Shown: in pieces, positions 20,801 through 32,080 of the stretch
Layout of the letters: every line of letters starts with the position of its first letter
Position numbering within the stretch: position 1 is the first letter of the stretch
NCBI RefSeq assembly: GCF_000090795.2
Contig: NW_003546251.1
Coordinates: 298,274-362,273 of the forward strand
From: Amphimedon queenslandica
Lineage: Eukaryota; Porifera; Demospongiae; Haplosclerida; Niphatidae
Direction: 5' to 3'
DNA: 64,000 nucleotides
Position numbers and translations under genes: made by a program
Notes under the pieces: model-generated
Databases searched by the model: none
Told to the model about the DNA's origin: nothing
Seen by the model: only the letters and a program-made list of their open reading frames with translations

Positions 20801-23534
20801 TAAACCTTTACATAAGGGATTGGACTGGTAGACATTGTTTATAAACATTTGCTCCTGTGGATGGAGCCAGTAGTAGAAACTAACCCACACATTCTCTACT
20901 AGAAGATAGTGAGGACCGTACCTGTGGCTTGACTGAGTACACTATACCATCTCTAATGGTGTGTTCTCTGGTCAGTTTAGGTCCTCCCTAGCAATGCTAA
21001 AGAGAGAGAGGAGGGCTAGTTGACACAATTGTGTATGGTCCCTCTCTACTTGTCTATAGTGTGTAGTGGAGAAGGGGTGGGAGAGTATAGCTAAGGATTT
21101 AAAAACAGTAAAGAGAGGCTGTATAAGAATAGGAGGTACAAGAGGAGCTTAGTAAGAGTCAGTTGATTTAAACTGTTATCTACAGTTGGCTCCAGCCACA
21201 AGGAGGAGGCTCATGATACTAGTACTAATAACTGGCCCATGGCTCAAATTCAAACTTATCACAAAGAGAGGGAGAGCTAGGAGAGAGTGTAGAAGAGGGG
21301 AGATTAATTTAAAAAGACAGAACTAGCACACATGTACATGTACTATAATGTAATAAGAACATGCAAAGGAAAGAGAAAGAGAAAAGAGAGAGAGAGGGCA
21401 ACTTCCATTCACTAACTATGCATACTAAAAACCTATGCATACATGTACATGTACAATGTATATGTCTGTGGATATACATGTACATACATGCTCAGTGCAA
21501 TAGCTCAAGTTTTATAATACATATACTAACCTGTAAATATCTTCTCTTTTCCAATTGTATATGCCCCACAAACTATCAGAGTATCAGGATCTTTTACCAT
21601 CCTCTCCAAGACAATATTGACAACAAACGAAATAACATCATCTTGAGGGGGAAAATCATACCTGGCGCTACAATAGCTGGAAGAAAGAGAGAGAGAGAGG
21701 GGAGGAGATTGTTTGTTTTAAATAGTTCTTTAGTTACGTTGTGTCAAGGAAGAGTGTGTCGATCGGTGTGGTCAGGAAGAAATTATGATCAATCATTGAG
21801 TGACTTAGTCTGAAATCACCTGGAGAGAAAGAAATAAAATGAATTAGGTAGCAAGTGAGAAAGTATATTAAGTAACAGTACAGTATGCAATACAAGCAAG
21901 TATTTTGAAATTTTGAAAGAGTTCAATTGACTGTATACATATAAATTTTGACTTTTGCGTATAAATTGACCTCAAAATTCCCTAAAAATAACCTGCTGAA
22001 CATATTATGTGCAAGTACCTGTGTGAAGTATGACTTTACCACTCGGCAATTTGAACAGTAACAAAACTGATCCAGGACAGCTACAGAATAAAAACATACA
22101 CTTAAAACCCAAACAGATAAAGAACTGTATTACATCATTCATTCATCAATGTGGATATACACGTGTGCAATATATGCAGGATAAACATGATGCAACCAAA
22201 TGTTTACAGGAACATACTGGTTGGCATCCAATAGTGTCACCTGGACTCCGTTGATCAGCTTCTCTTCCTTCAGAGGGAGAGGATGAACAATGTCTGACTT
22301 AACCTTTAGCTCCTGGATAATAAGGTTACCAGTGACCTAATCCACACACACACACAGACACAGGTGAGTAACCATTAGATCATAGTGACAAAGTACCCAA
22401 TCAATAATGAGAGATACCACAATAAGGAGCATGTTTGTGTATGTGAGGACTGAATGTGTACATGTACTTTTATGGAGGGAGGGAAAGAAAAAGAGAGAGA
22501 GAGAGAGAGAGGAGAGACAAAGGGAGGAAAAGAGGGTGGAAGGAGATATGAGAAGAAAACCACAAGCTCAAAGATAAAAATATAAAAATTCAATATGCCT
22601 TCACCTTAACACACACACACACACACACACAATACATTTAGTTCATGTACATTCACGTACCTTTGAGCAGTATATGTCATGTGCAAACCGACTGTTAAGA
22701 CCAGCATAGTGATCAGAATGAAAGTGTGTTAAAAAGTAACTGGTACAACCATTGATGCTACCATAAGAAAAAGCATCGACCGTAATACTTGTATCTAGAT
22801 AAGGAACAGAGTTGTTGTTAATTTCAATTTAGAGCCGTTCATAAAAGCAAGAGTTAATAAAAGGGTATGTACATGTACATGTACATCGGCTTACCAGGGA
22901 TCCACTTATGTTCCAAGTGTTTACCAGCGTGCTCTGTAGTCGATGGCTTAACAAAATGTTCTCTCTTTACGCGTCTTTTAGGCACTGAACCAATGGTAGG
23001 CCGTGTCAATAATGGAGTAAATTTTGAAGTCGAGTTGCGTTCATTTTTAATTTGTTTAGAACGATTGATAGTCTCGGCGTTAAGAGTCTTTAGCCTTTTG
23101 GGTATTTGAAAAAATGTGTCTAATTTCATTTGGGTGTGGTCGAGTAGAGTGTCTTTTTTCTTTCTTAGCGGCTGATTTTTTGGTGTCGATTTGGCCGGAG
23201 AACGTAATAAGGAGAGTACAGTACTGTGGGAGGAAGGAGAGACTAGACTGTAATTTGAGACAATTGGGGAGACTGCGAGCGGACGGAGAGAAGGCAAGCT
23301 AGAATTTGATTTCTGGTCTCTCTCTTCATCACCGCTATCACTTAGAATAATCACAGGATTTGAGGAATTTGAACCTAAATCGTAGCTTTTGGATGAGTCA
23401 CAGACCTCGTAGACTACACTGCAAAGTCTTGAGCTTTTATCTTCATTCCCACTCTCATTAAGAGATCTTTTTCGCTTTCTAGACAAAGAGAGTCTCTTCT
23501 TTGTCTCACCCATTGCTTCACTCTGAGACGCCAT
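17146..23534 (-). CDS. DCLRE1A: SNM1A/DCLRE1A-like DNA interstrand cross-link repair nuclease
   Basis: Metallo-beta-lactamase/beta-CASP 5' exonuclease that acts on interstrand cross-links in the nucleus. Exon 1 (22895-23534, ATG at 23534) encodes a basic, serine-rich tail of about 210 residues containing a PIP box, QMKLDTFF, for PCNA binding. The catalytic domain follows: [16 protein letters not shown], metal motif [25 protein letters not shown] (H split by an intron), [52 protein letters not shown], then a C-terminus ending LDKFRKN at 17146. All metallo-beta-lactamase motifs are intact. No UBZ zinc finger, as in human SNM1A, is visible in exon 1. One intron of about 3.5 kb (18005-21535) carries repeats, the assembly gap and a large inverted repeat. 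It is head-to-head with cyclin J. Confidence 0.92.
18120..18860. repeat. Intronic core repeats types A (reversed) and B, running into the assembly gap
   Basis: 18120-18330 is a reversed type-A unit whose linker is ATGACCAAAG, one central base, then CTTTGGTCAT (18158-18178). From 18340 type-B units follow (aatcgactcaaactttct, cagcataaggacatcaat, atgtatcagaaaatg, atgggctatagccttggg) with a period near 180 bp, and the array runs into the run of Ns. Confidence 0.85.
18861..19314. other. Assembly gap (454 Ns)
   Basis: Unresolved bases inside the large SNM1A intron. A tandem type-B repeat borders it on the left and an inverted-repeat arm on the right, which explains the assembly break. Open frames reported across it have no meaning. 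Confidence 0.99.
19315..20979. repeat. Large inverted repeat, arms about 300 bp, spacer about 1.05 kb
   Basis: Left arm 19315-19620 starts taaactgaccagagaacac at the gap edge. Right arm 20670-20979 is its reverse complement, ending gtgttctctggtcagttta. The arms are nearly identical over about 290 bases (a shorter GT/CA tract differs), then diverge gradually at their inner ends. The spacer is rich in tacatgtaca. Around 20075-20260 and 21120-21330 there is also a more diverged direct repeat (tcaaattcaaac, tccag, aggaggagg blocks). The whole lies within a SNM1A intron. Confidence 0.85.
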
Positions 23535-23743
23535 TTTTCCTTATTCTCACCACGTGGGTGATAACCTTTAATAACTGGGTACATTAATATGGCGCGTACC
23601 ATGGCAACATAGCAACTAAGGAAAAGCGCGGCAAATGAAATTCTATAAAAGCAGCCGTGGTGTCTTTTCTCCAGACCAGACCATCGTCTTCTTCTTTACT
23701 TTAGCATAGTTGATTCTCCTCTGTCTTACCACCAGATATTCAA
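23535..23743. promoter_or_regulatory. Putative bidirectional promoter, SNM1A / cyclin J
   Basis: 209 bases between divergent ATGs. Contains ccacgtggg near 23551 (CACGTG E-box) and the gcgcggcaaatgaaattct stretch; a weak tctataaaa at 23642 could serve cyclin J as a TATA box. Confidence 0.55.
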
Positions 23744-25520
23744 ATGATGACCTGCGCAGTAGATAGCAGCAGTGGTAGCTATCCACATCCTCAGCCAACG
23801 TACCACATTCCATACTATTACCAAGCTCACCATCATCCTGGGCAGCATCAAGAGGAGGTAGTTCTGCTGGAGGACAACTGGCTACAGACAGAGGTGTATC
23901 ATGATTTTGTCCTGCCAGCAGCAGCAGTAGCCGGGGGCAGTTGCTGCAGCTCTGGTTGTTGCAGCAGTACCACAAGCCTCACCCCAACCGACCCAACAGC
24001 TCTTTTATACCGACCGCAAAACAAACTCTCATCTTTAGGAGCAGGAACCAAAGCTAACTCCACTGGTCCTAAAGCCCCACCGTGGTGGGAGTCTGAGCTC
24101 TCACAGCCTATACACGAGACCCTAAAGAAGAGAGAGGCTGCCATTAGCTCGATCCAGTTCAAATCTCCTCAGCTCCATCTTCGTCGTGAACTAGTTGAGT
24201 TCATTACAGCTGTCAGCAAGGATCTTGGGCTCTCTGATGGGACTCGCTTCCTAGCCATAAGGCTAGCAGATCAGTTCATGGACGGGCACAATGTAATGGA
24301 GTACAGGCTGAGACTAATGGGGCTCACTTGCCTTCTATTAGCAGGTGAGAAATAGGAAGCCATGTTTAGCACTCTTGTGTAATTTAAGTACTTTATCTCC
24401 TTAAGCTCTGCAGCCATGCATGACCAAAAAAAGCAAATACTTTTCCCCATTTTGATTTTAAAATAGTTGGAAAATGGTTTTGTGGTTGTAATGTGATACC
24501 CTCAAGATTATAAAGGTCACTTTGTTCTCTCTCTTTCTCTCTCTCTCCATCTCTTTCTTTTCCTTCTTATGTAGCTAAAAGTGAAGAAATCGATGACAAT
24601 GTCCCCAGCATTGAAATGCTTCAGCACGCAGCTAGAATGAACGACAGCAGCAACACGAGTGCCTACTCGAGACAAGAGTTCCACACACTTGAGCTGTACA
24701 TACTCAAATACTTCAAGTGGTGTCTCTCTCATCCGTCAGTTGCTCATTTCATCGATTATTATCTACACACAAGCCTAAAGGGGGACGAGAATCTGCCAGG
24801 ACTGAGCAAATGGGAAGCCATCATGCTAGAGAATCAGATGAAAGAGTTCACAGCATATTTCATGGAAGTCACATTAAGAGGTATAAAAGCTAATTCTCTT
24901 TCTCGGCACTTCCTTATAAATTGTAAGGATGCAGCTGGAATCCTTCCAGCTGCTTCTTGTAAATGGCTTGTGTATTTCAAAACTTACATTGTACTCCACT
25001 AATGCTATCATATTTACACCTCATGACTACTCTTTCTTTCTCTCTCTCTCTCCTTTTCTCTACTATAGAAAGCAAGCTCCTATATTATAAGCCATCCAGA
25101 ATCGCTGCAGCTATTGTCTGTGTTGCTAGGATATGCACTGGAATGAGTACAGTCTGGAACGAGTCATTAGAAAAAGCTAGCAAGTACTCACTCGACGACT
25201 TACAACCTGTTGCCAGCCTCATACTTAGGTGAGACCTTACCCATGCCTTGAGCATGAGAATTCGAAGGGGGCGACGCATGCATGTACTTGTAGTTGATGG
25301 GGTGAGTGTGCATGATATAATGTACAGGTGGATCATAGTATAACGTGTCTGTAGTATTAGCAGGACATGAATAGTCATGACGCTAGCAAGGGGCCAGGCC
25401 TCCTTTACTCATGAAGGTCATGTTACTGTATTACGTTATTATAATATTATACGTGGACACCTGTTATGCTTCCTTTGCATGCACAGGCCAGCCATTGATA
25501 TGTTAAAGAGTTGGGGATAG
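23744..25520 (+). CDS. CCNJ: Cyclin J, 366 aa
   Basis: Cyclin-box protein of the cyclin J family, a CDK-binding regulator known from germline and embryonic cell cycles. Exons 23744-24344, 24575-24880, 25069-25228 and 25487-25520 join in frame. The N-terminus is histidine- and cysteine-rich and low complexity. The conserved part starts WWESELSQPIHETLKKREA, then FITAVSKDLGLSDGTRFLAIRLADQFMD, LTCLLLAAKSEEIDDNVP, and the second fold from HFIDYYLHTSLKGD through YFMEVTLRESKLLYYKPSRIAAAIVCVARICTG to YSLDDLQPVASLI. Reading through exon 3 would stop at 25232, but TTAG|GTGAGA is a strong donor and a four-codon-plus exon ending at 25520 (PAIDMLKSWG) keeps frame. Total length is close to human cyclin J (372). 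The last exon is the least certain part. Confidence 0.88.
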
Positions 25521-26067
25521 TTTGGTTGTCTGTCTCATCATATTCACCTTTTCTTACTGATTGCAATTTGCCAGCATATTAAAAATTGTTATTCTTTCAT
25601 TGTGCAGTTTAAATGAGCAGAACTGAAGACTAGGCAATAGTTAGGAGTCTCTATAATTGAACACACAGTCACTATTACTACTTCAAAGCTAAAAGTGGAA
25701 CTGTCTCATATATTATATTTATTTCCTAATTTATGTTATCATTTTTTGTTTCTTTTATTTTATTTGTGCACGCAAGCGACTGACAAAACACCAAGTTAAT
25801 CTGTTATATCACTTATCATCCTCCACTACTTTAATAACACACTTCACTCATACGATACTAAAGTTTCCATATAATTATTATGTTGTCGTTTTTATTTGTT
25901 GCAATGTTCTTCTTGTTGTCGTTTTTGTTATACTTTATTAAACAAAAAAAAAGGAAAATAGCACAATGGGCGAACAAAAAAGAACACAATTATAGAAACA
26001 AGGTTTCTCAATCAAATAAACACTAATAATAATAATGATAATTGTGATTTTAATAACGTTAATTAAT
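25521..26067. other. Intergenic, convergent 3' ends of cyclin J and NUP214
   Basis: 547 AT-rich bases presumed to hold both 3' untranslated regions. No open frame, RNA gene or repeat stands out. Confidence 0.6.
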
Positions 26068-28416
26068 TTATTTTCTATAAGTGCTAAACTGAGTACCACC
26101 CCCAGCACTAAATCCAGTCCCACCTGTAAATCCCATACTACCACCACTGGATAGTCCGCCTCCAGAGAATAAATTGTTACTTCCAGGAAATGAGCTGTTT
26201 CCACCACCCAAAGCATTGCCTTGACTGCTATCACTTTGAGCTAGTGATCCAAATGTAGGCGTATTGTTGGACCTAAAATAAAAGTACATTATTTATAATA
26301 ATCAAATAATATTCAAAACAGGCATAATATGTACATGTACATGTACATGTGTTTAATAAGATAATGTACTCACTGAGTGCCACTGAACAATCCTCCCATA
26401 CCACTGGTAAGACTAGGGATTAAGATACACTGTAATTATATCACTTTACAAAATGTTTGATTACCTGCTCATGTTCATTAATCCACCTCCTCCTCCTCCT
26501 CCCATACCTCCTCCTCCCATTCCTATTCCTCCACCTAAAAACGCTGGAGCACTGCCAAACTGAGGAATGCTACTGCTTTGTAAAGAAGCTACACACAACA
26601 AAAAACAACAAACAAATAGTTAAAAGCTAAAAACATTACTTTCTTTAGAAAAAATTCTTAAATTATGCATTTCTGGTGATACTCACAATTTCCAAGTAAC
26701 CCAGTGCTTCCTCCTCCTCCTAGAGTTCTCCCAGGACCCAAACCACTCATGCCTCCTCCTCCACCACTAAGCAATCCAGGTGGACCAGAACCACCACCTG
26801 TTGGTGATTGAACTATTATTGATAGAAAGAGACAAAGAGAAAGAGAGAGAGAGGGGGGAGGGGAGGGGGAGGGAGGGATCATAGTGCAGAGCTAAAGAAT
26901 GTTTTATGAAAATGAAATTACACTTTGGTGCTTGCAGTAGTGATGCTCTTGGGGTACTCCCTAAGCCTTGCTGATATGAAATTAATAATAATAATTATCA
27001 TTGACAATTTCTTTCTCTTACTTGAGGGGCAGAGAAAGATGCTTGAGCAAGTGACAACAAACTGGCACCATTTCTGTTAGATGTATCATCTAAAAATATA
27101 ACCAGAAAATATTATTATTATTATTTTTAAAAGCAAAAAGTATGAATGAAAGTATTAAATATGACAAAACATCTACTTCTGTACACAATAACTCAAAAAT
27201 TTCTAATCGGAATCGACTCAAACTTTCTATATAGCATAAGTGCATCAATATGTATCAAAAAATGTAATAAAAATTTGGGATGATTTCAGAGCCATTTTTT
27301 TAGAAAAAACCATGGGCTATAGCCTTGGGTATTTTTTAGGATTTTGGCGGTTTCTTAAATGGCCGTAACTTGAAAAATTGAAGTCGGAATCAGCTCAAAC
27401 TTGCTACACAGCATAAGTACATCAATATGTACCAGAAAATGTAATAAAAATTGGAGGCAATTTCAGAGCCATTTTTTGGAAAAAACCATGGGCTATAATA
27501 GCCTTGGGTATTTTTCAAAAAAGGGTTGGTTTTTAAAAATGACCATAACTTGAAAATTTTTTATCGGAATCAACTCAAACTTTCTACACAGCATAAGTAC
27601 ATCAATATGTATCAGAAAATGTAATAAAAATGGGGGGTGATTTTGGAGCCATTTTTTGGAAAAAACCATGGACTATATAGCCTTGGGTATTATTCAAAAA
27701 AGGACCGGTTTTTTAAAATGACCATAACTCGAAATTTTTTTATCGGAATCACCTTAAATTTTCTACATAGCATAAGGACATCAATATGTATCAGAAAATG
27801 CAATAAAAATGGGGGGCAATTTCGGAGCCATTTTTGGAAAAAATTATGGGTTAAATTCTGATTAAAAATTTGAATCAGAATGTGCTACATAGCATAAGTA
27901 CATCAAATACTAATAACTTTTTATTAATCAATTCCTGTAGGATACCTCCCTGTCTGGAAGTGGTCAAGGCCATAGCCCAAGACCACTACCCATAACCACT
28001 TCCAGACAGGGATGTACCGTATACTGAGATATTTTCGTATGTAGCTAAATTTTCACAAATTTTGCATTTGTAAAATTTCCCAAAATAATATTTTCTCAAA
28101 TAGCTTGTAAATTCCACCACATGGCAATGAAAATTCAGAAATTCACGATTTTTATTTTCATGACGGAGTAAAAATCTGTGGAAATATGGCTACTCAAAAA
28201 TTTCCCAGTATACAGTATCTGACTTATAGCGGTATTGTTCTTATGTAAACTGTGAAATTCCACACTATCTCCAGGGTGCATGGTTATGGGCATATAACTC
28301 CTGCTAAATATCAAAGGTTTCCATGGTAACTACCCATGCACCATAATATAAAATTAATTATCTCACCATTGAGCGGGTCTTCATCCATCCCATCTTGATC
28401 AGCCTGTAATAATAAC

Positions 28417-28448
<32 letters not shown>

Positions 28449-31400
28449 TAATAATAATAATAATAATAATGAATTAATTACGTGTACCTCATCATCTGAA
28501 GGGCTCTGGATTGGAGTTCCCGATCCACTAGTAGCAACAGCTGCAACAGGCAAAGCAGTAGAATACCCGCCGATGCCTAACTGAGACTGAGTAACAAGAC
28601 CCCCAGCACTAGAAGTACCAACCAAAGTACCAACAGAACTAGGAGCAGTTGGAGCAGGTCCAATAGTAGCAGGTGGGACAGATAATGGAGTATTAGATGG
28701 AGCAGAGCTACCTGAAGTGATTGGACCAGTGGAAGAGGAACTGGTCCCTGGAGTTGATGAAGAGACAACTGAAACAGGTAGAGCATTAGAAGCTGAAATA
28801 CTAACACCAGCAGCAACAGTAGCAGTAGTAACAGTAGTAGTAATAGTAGGAGGAGCAGTAGTATGAGTTATAGATAGAGGAGTAGAACTAATAACTGCAG
28901 AGGAACTAGTAATAGAAACAGGAGTCATAGTAGAACCAGAGGTAGTGGTAGCTTTAGGAATAGAACTAGTAGCAGGAACAGGAATGGAACTAGTAGGAGG
29001 AACAGGAATAGAACTAGTAGGAGGAACAGGAATGGAGCTAGTAGAAGGAACAGGAATGGAACTAGTAGGAGGAACAGGAACAGAACTAGTAGGGATAGAG
29101 CTAGTAACAGTTTGAGATGTGCTTGTGGAGAGTTGAGCTGGAGAATGAGTAGTAGCAATGGAGAGAGGAGAGGGTCTAGGATAACCAGCAATTGTACTAG
29201 GAGGAAGAGATGAACTGCTACTTGATGATATTGTCAAGGAAGGAGGCATTGAAAAAGACTTGGTAATGGAAGGAGGATGTGTGGCAGCTGCTAATGAAGG
29301 AGTGGTCCCTCCAGGAACAAATGATGGAGCACCACCCCCAGCTGGTAGAGTAGAACGAGAACCAAAAACAAACGGACCCCCACCACCAGCTGGTGAATTA
29401 ATAAAGGAAAAAGGGGTTGATCCTTGAACGTTACTAGTACCAAAGCTAAACACTGGTAAATTAATGGCAGGAGTAGTGGTGGTAGGACCAGAGCTTGAAG
29501 CTGGTTTAGTGGAAGCTGGAGTGGATCCTGTAACTGATCCAGTGGGAGGTGCTACTGTTGATCCAATAGGCGCTGAGCTAGCTGGCTTGTAAGTAGGCCC
29601 AGGATTAGAGAAAGACCGTGATGTAGAACCAATGGATGAATTAGTAACTGAAGTATGAGAAGGAATAGCAGAACTGCTGGAATACAAGGAAGGAGGAGAA
29701 GGGCCACTTGAATAGACTGAAGGAGGAGGGCCACTTGAATACATAGGAGGACGGGAACCGCCTGAATACATGTATACTGGAGGAGCAGGACTACTTGAAT
29801 ACATGTAACTTGGAGGACGATGGCCAGTTGAAAGAGGAGGAGCACTAGGAGAAGGACCAGTATGAGTAGTAGGGCCACTTGAATATGAGGGAGGGCTAGC
29901 TCCAGCCCCAGTAGTGGTAGGAGGTGCACTGGTAGATACACTGGTGGGTATACTGGTGGGTACACTAGTAGGTACACTGGTAGAAGGTACACTGGTAGAA
30001 GGCATACTGGTAGAAGGCATACTGGTAGAAGGCATACTGGTAGATGGCATACTGGTAGATGGCATACTGGTAGAAGGCATACTGGTAGAAGGCATACTGG
30101 TAGATGGCATACTGGTAGATGGCATACTGGTAGAAGGCATACTGGTAGATGGTATACTGGTAGATGGCATACTGGTAGATGGTACACTGGTAGAAGGCAT
30201 ACTAGTAGATGGTACACTGGTAGATGGTACACTGGTAGGTACATCAATGGTCTGTGTACTGGCATGAGATACCCTGACAGGCTGTACATTGGTAGATGGT
30301 TTCATCCTATACACTGGCGAATGGAGAGGTCTTGCAGCAGGTAAAGGTATATTAACCTTTCTCTCATTGACTTTAATCCCATCAGCAGTCAATGTGGCTG
30401 ATATACTGGACCTATCACTGGATACACTACTGCGACCACTCCTCCCTCCTCCCCCCCTGGCACTCCTCCTTATTGTGCTGCTCTGACGTGAGTTACGCCC
30501 ACTGGTCAATCCACCGTCACTTTCATCCAGTTCCAGCTGGGGGGGTGCGGTTGGAGCAGGAGGAGGAGGAGGAGAAGGAGAAGGAGAAGGAGAGGGAGAA
30601 GGAGTAGTAGACCCATCACTTGATTCACCATCGTCAACTTCACTTTGAGTTTCTAACATGAAACTTCCCCTTGGTCTTGGGACGCAGGCTAAAAATAGTA
30701 ACAGGTAAGACATCCGTCAAGAATACATGCAAATACAACCCACCTGGTTTACGGACTGGTGTGAGAGCCAGTGACTTTAGTTGAGTGCTAAGAGCTTTCA
30801 TCCTTTGAGCATCGGAAGGACTTGACTTTCTTTTCCTAGCACTAGAGAACAAGAGCCGAGGATCAGGAGTACCAGGACCACTCGGATGAACTTGTGATAC
30901 TGATGATGAATCATCTCCCCCTACTAATAATGAATACAATAAATAGATAAAATAAAATAAAATAATAAATTAATAGATAGAAAGTCATACAGGAAGATAA
31001 TAAATCCATTGTGCATTTTAATAATAATAATAGTTTTTCAAAATGGCTGACCAGGAGGAGGAGGTGTTGCTGGAATATAAACAGGCCTCCATGACTGCGG
31101 TAGGAGCTTCAATCTCTTCAAATCAGTCGTCAGCCTACCTAGAGAGTCTTTCTGCATATTTTATGTAAATAAAAGCAACAGAACATAAATATAGAAAATA
31201 AATACAATTAAACAATCAATTACATGTTGCTTTATGATTTGTTTGTGGCTTCGTAAAACTGAGTAATAATTCTGTACACTTGGTGATCTCATTGGGCTCC
31301 TAACACAACAGGAGAGGTAAGAGGAGGATATTAAAAGCAATGACTGTACAGTTAATATCATATCTACACACCTTCCTCTGAGTCTGTGTGAGTTCTGTCT

Positions 31401-32041
31401 CCTCTCAAGCTCATTATCAAGGTGACCATTGACCTCCCTATGGAATAATAGGAGGAGGAAAGAGAATAATTAATAATGACACATACAATCATGATCATAA
31501 CAATACATGATATGTATATGTACATGTACATGTACATGTACATCATCATTACCATTACATACATGTACATGTACATTTATATGCACTCACTCACCTCAAC
31601 TGCTGGTCCAAGAAAGCATGTGTGCTTATTAATTTGTCCATTCGCTTAGAAAGAAGAGGATCCAATGGCTGAGACTATTAGTGAGAGAGAGAGAGGGAGA
31701 GAGAAAGAGAGAAAGAGAGAGAGAGAGAGAGAGAGTCATACTGATATAACGGTAGAAGCCCTAACCTGACAGTAAGCCTTGTGCTTATCATCAATAGTTT
31801 TAATCAGACGAACCCTAAAACATTAACATAGAAAGGCAACAATAATGATGATACTGATAAAAGTAGACATGATTAAAACACAAGATAATAGCTCTAAGTT
31901 GCTCTAATACAATTTTTAAAATTCATATATTAATACAAATTTCAACACAATACTGATTTATACCTAGTTTCCTCTGAAACTGATAATTCCTTCAATACTT
32001 TATCTGCTAATCTGCTCACATCATTATCAAACTCCTAACAA

Positions 32042-32080
<39 letters not shown>

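Noticed and set aside
23114-23302. Several 60-110 residue frames antisense to known exons
   Set aside because: They overlap confirmed exons in other frames and show no family motifs.
29914-30267. Plus-strand frame of GILVDGILVEG repeats
   Set aside because: Antisense of the NUP214 15-bp minisatellite; a 15-bp period keeps all frames open.
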